Shown one piece after another: positions 11,743 to 24,084 of a stretch of DNA of 64,000 bases. Origin of the DNA: Poa pratensis (lineage: Eukaryota; Streptophyta; Magnoliopsida; Poales; Poaceae); the NCBI GenBank assembly GCA_947311845.1, contig CAMZMU010000111.1, forward strand, positions 13,956,006-14,020,005. The letters run 5' to 3'. The translations under genes were made by a program, and so were the position numbers. A model generated the notes under the pieces. The model did not search any database. It was given only the letters and a program-made list of their open reading frames with translations, and was not told the origin of the DNA. How positions within the stretch are numbered: the stretch's first letter is position 1; every line of letters starts with the position of its first letter.

Positions 11743-12255
11743 AGGACCTCTTTGAAATAGGACTTTCAATTTTTTTGAAGAATTTTAATCCTTAGCAACT
11801 TTTTCTATGGGATCCCTTTGGATCATAGGATTGAGTGTATCAAATTCATATGAAATTCATCCTTATTCCCTCAATTCCATACGGATCTCAACATGAGCTC
11901 ATACCTCATTTTTACATACCTTTAAGTCCAATGCATTTTCACTCTACCTCTCTCTACTCTCTCTCATCAATCTTACAAAATTTATGTGTTTTTTCCTATG
12001 CACCACCATAATCTTTTTTTTTGAAAGCCCACGTATATTCAACAGAGTACCACATACACCGTACATAGTACAAATACGGAATACAGAAAACCATATGCAG
12101 GGGATACAGAACCAGAGCAAACATCGGCAGCTCCTCCGGCGTCGACAACAAAGACCGCCGACCCCCTCCTAGCCACGGCCCGAGGCACCACCTTAATCTC
12201 TTTTCCTATTCCTACGTTTTCAAAATCGTGCAATCCAAAAGAAGCCTTCAGGTTG
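11743..12255. mobile_element. Possible diverged DNA-transposon MITE with retroposon fragment inside
   Basis: The left edge (GGACCTCTTTGAAATAGG) and the right edge (complement AGGCTTCTTTTGGATTG) look like badly worn inverted ends of a class often seen in grasses. Inside, from 12,008, a run of T followed by a GC-rich stretch to about 12,230 looks like the 3' end of a retroposon in minus orientation. Boundaries and family are uncertain. Confidence 0.3.
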
Positions 12256-12550
12256 TTATATGCGGTCTAAATACCACTAAACAGTGTACGAGTGAAAACA
12301 AAAAAATGTTCAAGCGTGAAATTTGTAAATAAAGACACAAAAATACCGTCAACCATCCGTCACATTGTTAGACCAAAGGCCCGAGAGGAGCTTGGACCAC
12401 ATGTCACATTTGAGTACACAACGTTGCAAATCTTACATTTATTCGCCATTCTAGAATTCAAATTTTATTTGGAGCATAGACATGTTTTAGCTCCACAAAC
12501 ACTTCGCACACATCACTGACATCATGCTATCAGTGCTAACGGTGGCGGCG

Positions 12551-12961
12551 TTACTGTTCACCGACGGGGTTGCCGGTGGCATGGCCACTCCTTGCACCAC
12601 GTCGTCCACGGCGCCGGGGGACGGGATGCCATCGGAATCGCGCGAGTGACCTCTGCTCTGCCCTCACACGGACGGGACGGTCCATCATCAACCAGCGCGG
12701 GGCCGTGTTCCCGTCGGTGACCTTGTCGATGGCCCGCGTCATGTCGTCCGGCGAGACGATCCGGCGACCGCCGCGGACACACTCGTTCGCCGCCTGGAAG
12801 GCAAGCTCGAACGTCAGGTCCAGGATGCACTCATTGACCGTGCCCCGGACGCACTCCGGGATGTCAGGATCCGTGTGCTCAGGGACATGCATAGAGAGGT
12901 GCTGGAGTGGCCAGCCCAATTCCGGCGAGCCTATGCCGGTGCTCTGCTCCTCAATCTCCAT
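12551..12961 (-). CDS. Short NF-YB-like histone-fold protein
   Basis: The frame from the ATG at 12,961 encodes 136 residues. Residues about 32-90 resemble the histone fold of NF-YB, the CCAAT-binding factor subunit that pairs with NF-YC: ECVRGTVNECILDLTFELAF then NECVRGGRRIVSPDDMTRAI, matching the helix 2 to helix 3 pattern (ECV, RRxVxxDD). The first helix is poorly conserved, and the C-terminus after RWLMMDRPVRV is basic and unlike the family. The start was chosen because a TATA box lies 70 bases upstream; the frame is open to a slightly earlier ATG at 12,982. It may be a divergent, fast-evolving member or a decaying copy. Expression and CCAAT binding are unproven. Confidence 0.55.
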   Translation of the reverse strand: MEIEEQSTGIGSPELGWPLQHLSMHVPEHTDPDIPECVRGTVNECILDLTFELAFQAANECVRGGRRIVSPDDMTRAIDKVTDGNTAPRWLMMDRPVRVRAEQRSLARFRWHPVPRRRGRRGARSGHATGNPVGEQ

Positions 12962-13022
12962 GGCGTTGCATGTCCCTGGCAATGAGAGTTACATGGTACT
13001 TGTGGTTAGGTGATGAAAGTTC

Positions 13023-13040
13023 CTTTTTTTTATAGATCTA
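13023..13040 (-). promoter_or_regulatory. TATA box upstream of the NF-YB-like gene
   Basis: On the minus strand CTATAAAAAAAAGG lies about 70 bases before the ATG at 12,961. The same kind of box (CTATAAAAAAACAGG) precedes the NF-YB gene at 28.6 kb. Confidence 0.5.
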
Positions 13041-13044
13041 GGTG

Positions 13045-13630
13045 GTGAAAGAACTATTTCGTCGTTAAAGTACATGATGTTTTTTTTCTAGATTACATCA
13101 AGGGGGCAATTCATGCATTCACCCCGTGTGTACACACAATGACACGTTCTACTAAAATTCATGAAAAAAGGATCTGGAACAACCGGAAATTCTTGTACAG
13201 ACTATGGTTTTGCATACTGGAAACCCCAAATGGAGCCCGAGCTCCATGGGACCCTTTTTTCTAAAAATTCATAATCGGAATGTTAAGTTTCATAAAAATC
13301 GAAACAAAAATTATAGGTGTACATAATGTCGAACTCTATCAACATGCAAATTTTCAATGCGAAATTCGTATTATTTTAGACTACACAAAAAGACAAATCT
13401 GACAAAAATTTCAACATTTTCTATCTGTGTACTGTTCACAGATCTAGATCCACTCGTCTTTCATTTTTAACCTGCCCAAAATATAACGAAGTTCTGATTG
13501 AACTTTTCACACTTATAGATCATATTATTATCTACATCTAGATATTTGTTTCTGATTTCTTTGAACTTCAAAATGCGAATTTTGAGAGCTCGACCTCCAA
13601 AACGCCTCTCCCGTTTTGCATACAATCTAA
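13045..13630. other. AT-rich repeat-like DNA, no gene
   Basis: No coding sequence was recognised. The stretch around 13,210-13,340 (CCCGAGCTCCATGGGA then AAAAATCGAAAC) and that around 24,190-24,300 look like members of a common grass repeat of unclear class; this similarity is weak. Confidence 0.4.
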
Positions 13631-13637
13631 CTTGGAG

Positions 13638-14300
13638 AAATTATTTGAAACAATCTTATGAAACATACATACCATAGTTACCTTCTTCAATTGGATTAGT
13701 GGCACTTCTTTTGCGTATTCTTGTCATGCCCTCGGTGTGTATGTAGGCCGCCCGATGCAAGACGGCTATGACGAGGGCTAAGTAGTTGAGATGGAATAAG
13801 CAAAAACCTATCTCTTTACTTCAGAGATCAGGATTTCTTCCATCGAGAGGATGTGTCTCCTCTATTTATAGGGAAAGGGTGGAGGTGTAGGTCCACGAGA
13901 TTGTAATTGTACATCTTTATTAGTTTTCGAAAATAAATAGTGCATATTAATGTGATAAATAATGACCAAAGTTATACTTAAAGAAATTATTTGGAAGAAT
14001 CTTACGAAGAAGACTATACCAAACCCACTTTCTTCTCTTAGATTATTGGCCATTTAGAAGTCCCTAGTCAATTCTTGGTGTCTACTTAGACCCTCATGCA
14101 AATATAACTATGATAGCTATTGGCTGAGTGCCAAGAAGTGAACATGTAATATGAAAACCTCGCTCTTTGTTTAACATGTTAGAATCCTCCCAACATGGAT
14201 TTAGAAAGTGATTTTTGATGTGTGCGTGTTGGGGGGGGGGGGGGGGGGTTATCGAGCAGTAATGGGCGGTGTGAAGGTGTAAATAGCTTAGTTGCCGTTA
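13638..14300. repeat. Two diverged tandem copies, period about 346 bp
   Basis: The segment beginning AAATTATTTG at 13,638 recurs at 13,984 with matching order of features (AATCTTAYGAA, ATACCA, CTTCTT, GGATTAGTGGC versus GATTATTGGCC, CCTCGCTCTTTG-like). A T-rich TATA-like CTCTATTTATAGGG lies at 13,860, but no gene follows it. A run of 18 G (14,231-14,248) falls in the second copy. Confidence 0.5.
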
Positions 14301-14389
14301 TATCTAAGCAGATATGCGTAAGATTTGAAATGTATATTGTACATATTAATTTGCGTCCAAGTAAATGAAAGAGATATGCACTAGAACCA

Positions 14390-15712
14390 ATAATTATTAT
14401 TATTATATCTCCATGATCATTATTGATATTTGTTTCTTTATGGTACTGTTGTACTGATTTTTGAATGTGAAATTCGAAGAAAAATCAGAAGCACGTGTAG
14501 AGGGATAAACACCAAACTTGTTCTTAGTACAACCTCTGGGACTAGCTCATGTGTTGTGTGATGATCGTATTTTACTGATCATAGGCATTGCAAGGATGCC
14601 AAAAACTAATGATAGTATGTTTTCGGAAACACAAGAGTACCAAACCTGTCCAATTCTATGATATGTTGTGAGATACTTTCAGCATGCGGTGTTAGCTTAA
14701 TTATCATGTATTTGTCATATGACTAAGTCTTTTGACCATGAGAATGTTAAGTAACCTCGTGCTTGAAAGCAGTGCTTTTTGATTATCGTTAAACTCGTTA
14801 TCTGTAACAGGATAATTGTAACGGTGATCCTCATGCACATCATAAAGCATGTATGGGAACTTGGATAGTTCAAGACTAAAAGTTGCTCCTCCTGACAATG
14901 GACAGATACACACTGGCCCCTCTCGGTATTACGATGTCACCTAATCGTCCGGCCATATCATGAGGACACGAGAATACATATCGAGAAAATAGAACCGGAA
15001 CGAGGATAATGGGTATAGTGGTCATAGTGTTGAATCACGAGAATACCGATGTCTCACCTCGGGTTATCATTAGTATCGTGAAGCAAATTAATGGATTGGC
15101 ACTTGAGCAACGCAAGGTTCACTCGAAGTTTATTCGTGTATGCACATGCGTTATCATGGGAGTCTAGGTTATGCTGTTGGTTATTGACGTGGAAGTGTTC
15201 GATCATGTATGTCAACTACAACACCTAATGGCTCACGCTTTAGATAATTCAATCTAGTCTGAGAGTCATAGATGGTAGGTGGATGAGAGAATGCCATTGG
15301 AATAGTTTTGACGAATTGAAATAGTTTCAGAGACTCCGGAATTGGTTCCAAGATATTCGGAAGATAACATGTGATGTTCCATTTTTCATGAAAAAATACA
15401 GAAGAGTGTCGGAGGTGTCCGAGAGGTCCCTGGGCTACACTAAGACTAAATCCCATGGGGCAGCCGCATGGGCCCACAAGGCCTACTAGGGTCGGCGCCT
15501 TGCCCTCCAGACAGCCGTCCAGTTGCCTTGGGGGGCACGCCAAGGGGGTCCGGCTGCCAGGGTTAGGGCTTTGGGGGCACCCCTCCTGCCTTATGGGTGG
15601 GGCGTCGGCCAAGGGCTTGCCACTTGCCCCAACCCAGTCGCCCCTTCCCTCCTCCTATATATACATGAGGGACATCCCTCCCAAGGCACTCTAATCCCAT
15701 GTGTTGGGAGCT

Positions 15713-15744
<32 letters not shown>

Positions 15745-16060
15745 GCAATTCTCTACGTACGCCGAAAAACTGCGTGCACTACTCCCACCGTTATCGTAAC
15801 GCTCTGAATGGCAAAATGTCGATGGATTGAAAGATCGTAGGTCTGGATACCGGTGGAGGGATCATACCTTTATTACTTGGAGTGAGAAGGAGAAATAATC
15901 CTCACGGATGGGAGGGATACAACTAGCTGCGGGGATCGCGGGATTCAGAACCTTTCACCGCCTTCTTCTACATCTTGTCGGTGATATTAATACTAGATCC
16001 AATATTTTTATTGCATCTTCATAGATAGATCTTGTGTTGTCCGTATAGGTCGACTTTTTT
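14390..16060 (+). mobile_element. Solo-LTR-like insertion, about 1.7 kb
   Basis: This block interrupts a sequence that continues in a related copy at 19.43-20.45 kb, so it is an insertion. It has no coding sequence. It carries a strong TATA (CCTATATATACATGAGG) at about 15,655, a CT microsatellite (15,714-15,743), and phrasing such as GTTGCTCCTCCTGAC that I associate with long LTRs of Triticeae gypsy elements. Exact ends and a target duplication were not found, so solo LTR is the best but not a proven reading. Confidence 0.5.
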
Positions 16061-16950
16061 CATATGTGAATCCCTACGGTAATTGGATGTGCCTGCGTGA
16101 TGTTTCACATATATATGGTAGATATTAATTTACATTCAAGTAAATGGATATGTTAGTGTTTTGTCTCACACATGTGTGAGGTATTGCACAACTAAAAATA
16201 TATGACTATGGAATTTCAACATCAAAGTACATAAACAATGACATGAAAGGCGAATGAATTATTTATGTGGTGAAAGAGTTCCAACACACACGAAAGACAA
16301 ACATACGACTCCACAAAAAAATCTAGTTTGCTCCCTACCTCATTTGACAACATAGGCGAGCACATGTGGCTGACTTAAACTAATTGATGACATTTATATC
16401 TAACATTAAATCCATGGTGTGTGATCTCTTAATTGTTACCTATTATGGATTCTCATAGAGAGCAAATCCACTAGCTATGAATCATCTGATACATAAACGG
16501 CAAAATTAACAAGGTTTTACTCCCATGTATGCATAAAAAACTATCTAGTCGGAGCCAGGGAGAAGCCAAAAGTAGAAACATTATTGGTGTCAGCCCCTAA
16601 ATTTACCAGTGTTATTTTGTATTCCAAGAGCATTGCTTAATTTACAAAGGGGAATAGCCAAAATCGTTTGGTTTATTTGACACCTAGCTCTGCCCCTAAC
16701 CGGAGCTAGTCATTAACAAAACTAGCTAGGATTCAACCCTACGTTCATAATAACGCATCATCCAGTTAAGTCATCCAAAAATTAAACATAAACTAATATA
16801 TGTTGAAACAATTTAGTAATAACACATTTATCGAGAACATTCCATTAAGTATATAATATATCATAGTATGATAATATGTTTCTTTGTCATACTGCATATT
16901 AACAAAGTTTAGAAAATCTATCCGTAGAAGTAAATAAACCAACTGGTTGT
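16060..16950 (+). repeat. Second part of duplicated block, copy 1
   Basis: Together with 14,140-14,390 this matches 19,430-20,450 in the same order and orientation (for example TTTCACATATATAT, GAGTTCCAACACA, GGCGAGYACATGTGG, GTATTCCAAGAG, ACTAGCTAG, ATGATAATATGTTT). The match is imperfect, with many small insertions and deletions. No gene is seen. Confidence 0.65.
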
Positions 16951-19430
16951 ACACAACGAGTGCAGACAATATAGATGTTCACATACTGGGCTGCGCACAT
17001 ACACGAAAAATATCTTAAGACATTTATTATTGTTGTTAGAAATTTTTACATTTATTAGTAGCACATGTATACTAGAAGTATTATTAGAATTTAGCGGCTC
17101 ATGTGATTTCTCGATAGAATTATTCAGCATGGTAACAAATTATCTAAGTGAAATGCAATAAACTTTATGAAATTTGAAACATAAATGGAGCATGAAAATA
17201 GCACAAATTATAGGCATGTAGTCATCGTAGAATGGGCTCCGAGAATCTAACTGTATTTTTATTATTTGAAACAAAGGCACATATACTTGAATAGCACCTA
17301 CAGTAAGTTTTGAGTAAATGTTCCTTCTTCTAAGAGTTTTACAGTGAAAAATTGGATTGATGCAAAAAAAAAAAAAAAACTCCTCATAAAGCCTCACTAT
17401 CTCTACATTGAGTTATATGTAGGTCTTGCAAAGTATCTTTATAGTCAGTTTTGCCTGGTTGATATCTTTGTGCAGAGGACACAACTGTTTTACGTATATG
17501 TATAGGGATCGACATCGACGACTAGTTTGGGGTTCCTAGATGGCAGCCTAGGGCATCGGAAACAAGAGACATGTTGTTATGTTTGATGTCTTAGGCCATT
17601 TGTTAAAACTGATATTTCTAATAGCATAATTCACTTTATTGTAACGATGTAACGATAGGGTCATGTGACATTTGAGTGTGATACCTTGTTATCTTCACTC
17701 AGCTAAGAGTTGTATTACTTCTGCTTTCAGTCCACATGCATTATGCATGTATTGATATGAAGTGCGTGAAGAGGTTAATGTTCTCGGTCTTGCCGTTATG
17801 CGGATTTGGTTATGATTGGATTGCACATCATGAATTTGTAGAACCGATGGTGTTTCGGTCAGCCTGCCAATGTGTTTCGGCCTTGGATTGGTACCAACCC
17901 TAGTGCTAGGATGTCTAATACACATATATGTTTAAGTCTGATCATGAGGTTAAGCACATATCTAGCACTCGCTTTGACCACAAATGAAGAAGTGCACCAT
18001 ATATCTGGAAAGTAGTGATCATGGAAGCGTATGTCTAGGATATCGAGCGTCATTGGAAACATTTTGTTTCATTAAGCTTAATATAAGCCTTGTCCTCTAC
18101 ACACTTTCACGATTGAGTCTTATACTTCTATAGTTAGCTGATATTTGTACAATTATCTCAAACAATAAATGTTAATCAATTTTATTTTGTAGCATTTATA
18201 GTTATATCTATGCTAGCTTCACCCACCGATTACTTCAACTCTTTGCCAGCTTTGACACCCATTGTTATTGAAACATTCTATTTATATTCGACCTTGTAAA
18301 CCTGTGGGTGTCACGGAGATATTAACTCGTGAGATGTTGCGGCTTATAACCTGTCGTCTAGCAACATGAAATAAATATTATAGAGTAATATCGTATGTCC
18401 CAACTTCATTGGTGTAGTTGTTAGTTATGTCGGTTCTTAGTCTGATGAGATATTGTATTTTTGTATTTAGTTTTTACATAAAATTAAGATACTTATGTGA
18501 TTTTTTGTGTTTTTTAATTCTTAGAAATTGAGTGTGATTCACAAGTTTACTATTAGCATCTACCAATAATATGGTGGCATGAAATGTGTAACGTAAATAT
18601 AAGTATGAATAATACAGACAAGGAAATAGTTATCATTGACTTACAAACATCTTTAAAGTACATGTTATTATCTTTTCTAATAATTATCTAATCACACACT
18701 CAGTTTACCCCATCTAATAGACACCATTCCACTATTATTGCATCAACATGAATTGTCCAAGTCTATCATTAAGAATAGATAGACAATATGATCTACTATA
18801 AAAATGATATAAAAACTAGATAACATCAAAGCATAGGATTATTAATCGAATAAGACAACAGATCCACCTTAAATAATACATTCAAGATTATAAAGATGTA
18901 GAGTAGTGTCGAGGTCTTGAGACTAAATAGCCTCACTGGGATAGAATGAGGCACATCAATCCTATGGTGGACCAACACGAGGACTCGGAGTATGACGGTT
19001 GACGGAGACAAGGATGCCTTGTCAACTTGGAATCCAAAAAAAGTAAAAAAAAAATAGATGCTCAAAATCCCCGGGATACGTTGTAACTATTTCAGATTGG
19101 ATCTAGATTAGTCCATATGTAAACCTACTCGGCCCTTGCTTATTCCCTAGACGTGTATGTGAGATAGGGATGGGACCTTCCAAGTCGTAGGTACACACTA
19201 CACATCATCATCATCATCATCATCATCATCACACCACGATCATACCAAGACCCACTCTGGGACCTAATTGAGCGTAAGGATCTAGCACGAACATGAGCAT
19301 AATTTTTATCTCATTATATGACAGGCTCGAGCGTGTATAAATATGCATCCGAATACATACTACCATCGGGATTTACTTGGAACATCAACCCCTCCATTTA
19401 TTGTTGGTAAAATCCCTTGATAGTTGGTGA
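16951..19430. other. AT-rich intergenic DNA, no gene recognised
   Basis: No coding frame, RNA gene or complete mobile element could be supported. A CAT trinucleotide microsatellite lies at 19,203-19,231. Confidence 0.5.
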
Positions 19431-20450
19431 CGTGGAATATGAAAACCTCACTCTTCGTTTCAAATTTCAGAATCCTCCCAACATGGATTCACAAAGTGAT
19501 TTTTGATGTATTGGGGGTATTTATCAAACAATAATGGGCGATGAAGATGTAAATAATATAGTAGCCGGTGTATCTTGTCAGATATCCAATGATTTCAAAT
19601 CTATATTGTACATATTAATTTTATCAAGTAATTGGATGTGGTCGACTTATGTTTCACATATATATTGTATATATTAATTTGCATCCAACTAATTGCATAT
19701 TTTATAGTTTTTTTTCACGCATGTGTGGGATTAAGAGAATTCAGCTCTAGAATTCTAACACAGCAGTACATGAATAATGTAGGAAAGGCGCATGATATTG
19801 TTTCACGCTGGTGCGGTTGATGAATATTTGACTTAGTCATGAATAACTTATGCAGTAAATTAAGAGTTCCAACACATGAAGGACAAACGTACGACTGAGA
19901 CCCAAACATAAGCTAGTTCCCCCCCCCCCCCCCCCATTACCTCATTGGACAACGCAGGCGAGTACATGTGGTAGATCCATTCTGTTTGGTGACATAATGA
20001 TCTAATATTAAACTTACATCGTGTGATCTTTTAATTATGACATGTTATGGATGCTCATTGAGAGCGGATCTTTACCGGTGTTATTATGTATTCCAAGAGT
20101 GTTGCTTAATGTGCAAAAGGGAATAGTTAAAACCCGTTCGTGTCATTTGACACCAATTAATACGTAATAGCTCTGCCCCTTGTTAGACCTAGTCATCAGA
20201 TAAATCAAACTACAAAACTAGCTAGAGTTCATTCCTACGTCTATAATACTGCATCATCAAGTTGTAAACATCTGAAACTTAAACATAAACTTATATATGA
20301 AACATAAGTAACTATGCACATGTATCGACAATATTCACTAGGTACATCACATGATAATATGTTTTTTTGTTAGGCCGCATATCAAGGTATCAACAAATAA
20401 AGTTTTAAACATCTATCTGTATAAGTAAATAAAGAAAGTGGAGGTTGGAC
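19430..20450 (+). repeat. Duplicated block, copy 2 (uninterrupted)
   Basis: This is the counterpart of 14,140-14,390 plus 16,060-16,950, and lacks the 1.7-kb insertion. A run of 16 C (19,920-19,935) stands where copy 1 has only TGCTCC, so the C run arose in this copy or is a sequencing artefact. Confidence 0.65.
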
Positions 20451-20680
20451 AATTGTAGTTGTAACTCACACTCTTGTTCATCACGTGTAAGATTGTATGC
20501 AACAATTTCAAGTGGTGTGTCTCTCACTTCCGCATTGTATTGAGAAATTCTGCACCGAGTCTTGTGGGGTTATTGTGATCAACAAGCTCCTATGATTCTA
20601 CATAGAAGTGGCGAGTATATCCACCATATAGAATGGGCTAAATGCATAAAACAGGTAAAATATGGGCTACAATTCATTAA

Positions 20681-20911
20681 ATGGGGTATGGGATAAATGG
20701 TGTCACACATGTAAAGCTAGAGGGTAAAAGTTGCAATTTACTCTTTGAAAATAAACTAGTATACCAATATCATATTGATTTGAAAGTTCATGATAATGTA
20801 AAAAATAAGTGGCACATAACATGGATGTATGACGAAACCAATCGTTTTGAACAAACGGTGGTACAATACTTGGATATACTTAGATTCATCTTATCTGAAG
20901 TGTCCATGTGA
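20681..20911 (+). pseudogene. LINE endonuclease fragment
   Basis: A 76-codon frame reads HVKLEGKSCNLLFEN followed by YHIDLKVHDNV and KWHITWMYDET, which follows the order seen in apurinic endonuclease domains of plant L1 LINEs (HIDxxV then WRxTxxYGxP). Codons flanking it are not open. It is a short decayed piece of a non-LTR element; the assignment is from motif order only. Confidence 0.4.
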
Positions 20912-21659
20912 TTTAAATGAGATCCTTCACCGTGAGGAGCATATAGGGAGTTTGACCGTGATGCCTCTCGTATTTAAGGCTATTATTTTTAGGCAATTGA
21001 TGTAACAACGATATTGCTGAATTAGGAAGAAATCATGTGGTGACAACGGTTGCAAATTTGATGACTATATTTTCCCATCAACTCACAAGCAGATCGGAAG
21101 GAAGAATCAAATTGAGCAGTTGAGCATGGGTGACAGAAATGGGATGGAAAATTTGATACTAGTTTTTCCAAGGCGCTATGTACAAGCAATGATACGGTCA
21201 ACAATCAGGGATACTTTACCATGTTCCATATAGAATTACAAGCCATAATAAGGTACGAACATGAGAATTGCGCAACACCCCTTCTCCCCAATCCCCTTAC
21301 GAATCTGTTATTGCTAAACAATTTAGTAATGGGATGGTAACCACAAGCGTTTGTCCCCAGATTGAAGCAAAGTAGTATCAAATTAAGTATCAAAAACTGC
21401 TAATTCGTATAAAACCATCAAGCTAGCCCAACCAGAAATTACGGCTATGAGCACTATGGCCTAGTTCTTTCGGGCTTCCAGGACGGCTTCCCGTAGAAGC
21501 TGCCCTCACCCCAGTTTCCTGGAGAAGTGGACTCATAAATTTGGTTAGGCCTCCAAACTAGTTTAGCTTTAGTTTCGAAGCCTAACTAAATTTTGGGGAC
21601 GACTTCTTTAGTGTAGGGCAGCTTCTCACAACCAAATAATACACAAACTAAGCGAGAAA

Positions 21660-24060
21660 AAAACTTCAAGAATGAAAAATTGCGAACAACACTTGGTTTG
21701 TAGGTTGTACAAAAATTACGAATGGAAGCTATCGGGGAAACATTCGGTTGGTAGACCGTCAAAAATAAACCAACCATCCAGATTAAAGTCTTCCAGACAT
21801 GAATATGTCTTCGCATTCTTTCAAAAAGAATTTGTGTTCTCCCCTACATTTATGTGCATTACATGCAACCAGTCGGTTGCGGATGTTACAACAGATATTA
21901 CCTTGTCCGATTTCCTAAAAAAAATCTTTTTATAGACAACTATTATATACAAAGTAAGAAAAAAAAGAAAAATAAAAAATCCATTGGAATGAAAACAGTT
22001 GGGCAAACACTTGTCGGATAGTAGTGGGTTTAGGCCTTAGCTTCACGGGGCTACACCACTTTTCAGGCCACAACGTCCAAGACTCTCCGTCGGTAGCTCT
22101 ATTCCAGAAGCTTCTCCACCGACCTAGACTTACCGTGCTGCACCAAGGCTCTACGAAGTTCTACTCGCCACGGACTACATTCAAAAGAAGGCTACGGAGA
22201 TCAAGACTTAACGAACAAGGCAGGACAGAAACCCTAAGCGTATGGAGGATCGGGCACTACTTAACCTATATATACGGAAGGACTTGACCAAGACGAGGAC
22301 ATCCATTATACGCCGAAACTGACATTGGAGTGGATGGTACTGCATTTATCGAAAGCCAAAGTAATACTTTCTCGGAGGTCGAATCTTGCCCATTCCTCTC
22401 TGTAAAACCCTAGAACCTATATCCACATCTATAATCTCCAACCAAGACCTCATATAACTCGCCGAGATTGCCTTTGTACTAGCTCTATACCTACTTCATG
22501 AATAAAGTCTGAGAGATCTTCATTCAACTCGTCTACGACTCAAACATGTTGAACTGCACCGCCTGCGAACAAATAAACTTGCTTCTGATCTCCAGAAGTA
22601 GGATTACCGGGGATCGTGAATCACTATCCTTCGATAACACTTGATTGGTAGACCGTGAAAATTTCAACCAAAAATTCCAGATTCAAGCCCTCCCAGACAC
22701 GAATCTGCCTTCACATTCTTTAAAAAAGAAAAATCCATTCTCCCAAACGCGTTCCCTTCGAGAAAAATAGTGAAGAAATTATGGAAACAGTTTTTGCAAT
22801 GTTATAGTCAACAAGCAGGGTACTTTACCATGTTCCATATGCTAAAAGCCATATTAAGATATGAACAGGAGCATCGCGTCCCCCCTCCTCCCTTTATGTT
22901 TGTTGCATACGGTTGCAGATGTTATGCTAGATATTCGTTGACAGTTGTTTACTAAAAATATATTTCTTTTTGATAGCCAAATATTATACACAAAGTAAGC
23001 GAAAAAAGGGAAAACATAAATATTTTTAGGAACGAAAAATATTGGGCAAACAGTCGCATGGTAGATTGTAAAAACAAATTATAAATGAAAACTATTGGGG
23101 GGAAACTTGACTGGTAGACCGTGAAAAATTCACCAAGACATCCAGATTGAAGTATCCCCCCCCCCCCCCCCCCCCCCCCCTCTCTCTCTCTCCCCCGGAC
23201 ATGAATATATGTGTCGCTAGATTTACTTGTATGCATTATTTTTTCAAAAGCAAATGTTCTCCCCTGATTTATTTATGTGTATTATATGCGCCCCAAGACC
23301 CCCCCCCTCCTATTTGTGTTTGTTGCAGCCATTGCGGATGTCACAACGGATATTGCGTTGACCGATTGTTTACTCAACAAATCTTTATGTTTGATAGCAA
23401 AATATTGTACACAAAACAAGAGGAAAAAAATGACAAATAGAAAATCTTTAGGAATGGAAACTGTTGGGAAAAACACTCGATTGGTAGATCGTGGAAAAGT
23501 CAACCCAAACATCCAGATTAAAGTCCTTCTAGACATGAATATGTGTTTTCATTCATTCAAAAAGAAAAATTTTGCTCTCCCCTACATTTATGTGCATACA
23601 TGCAGCCAGCCGGTTGCGGATGTTACAACGGATATTACGTTGACCTATTTCCTCAAAAAGATTTCTTTTTAATAGCCAAATATTTCACTTGAATAAGCAA
23701 ATATAGGAAAACCATAAAATCTTTAGGTCTGAAAACAGTTGGGCAAGCACTTGATTGGTAGACCATGAAAATTCAACCCAAAAATCCAGAATTAAGACTC
23801 AGTGTCTCGAAAGTGCTCATAAGTCATAAGGGTAGGATGTGCGTGTGTGCGTTCGTAAGGTGAGTGTATGCGTGTGTATGTGAACGTCTGCGTCTGTACT
23901 GTGTTTCGCAAAAACAAATACAAAACGCCCTCCCGAACATGAATATGCGTTCCCATTCATTCAAAAAGAAAATTGGTTCTCGCTAATCCGTTCCTTTCGA
24001 GAAAAACAGTGAAAAAATTCTTGAAACAGGGTTACAAGACGGAAGAAAATACGGTTCTGA
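21660..24060 (+). repeat. Diverged tandem array, unit about 270-370 bp
   Basis: A unit with GGTAGACCGTGAAAA, ATCCAGATTAAAG, AGACATGAATATG, a line ending TTCTCCCC, CGGTTGCGGATGTTACAAC and GATATTACGTTGACC recurs. The GGTAGACCGT anchor starts near 21,748, 22,645, 23,057, 23,112, 23,480 and 23,755; the GATGTTACAAC anchor near 21,882, 22,917, 23,336 and 23,618. Units differ by point changes and by poly-C runs (25 C at 23,156-23,180). An LTR-like insertion splits one unit at 22,013. No coding sequence is present. Confidence 0.7.
22014..22635 (+). mobile_element. LTR-like insertion flanked by an 8-bp direct repeat
   Basis: The sequence AACACTTG stands on both sides (22,006-22,013 and 22,636-22,643), while an uninterrupted unit of the host array reads GCACTTGATTGG at 23,747. 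The insert has a TATA (CCTATATATACGG) at about 22,264 and ends in sequence typical of an LTR R/U5 (GAATAAAGTCTGAGAG, TTCGATAACA). Read as TG...CA it would span 22,012-22,639, but then no 5-bp target duplication appears; with 8-bp duplication the ends are TCGG...GATA. Confidence 0.5.
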
Positions 24061-24084
24061 AGATGTCACATTTATTACTGGACT

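Noticed and set aside
14231..14248. G run as a possible G-quadruplex regulatory site
   Set aside because: An uninterrupted homopolymer of 18 G in gene-free repeat DNA is more simply a slippage product or assembly artefact.
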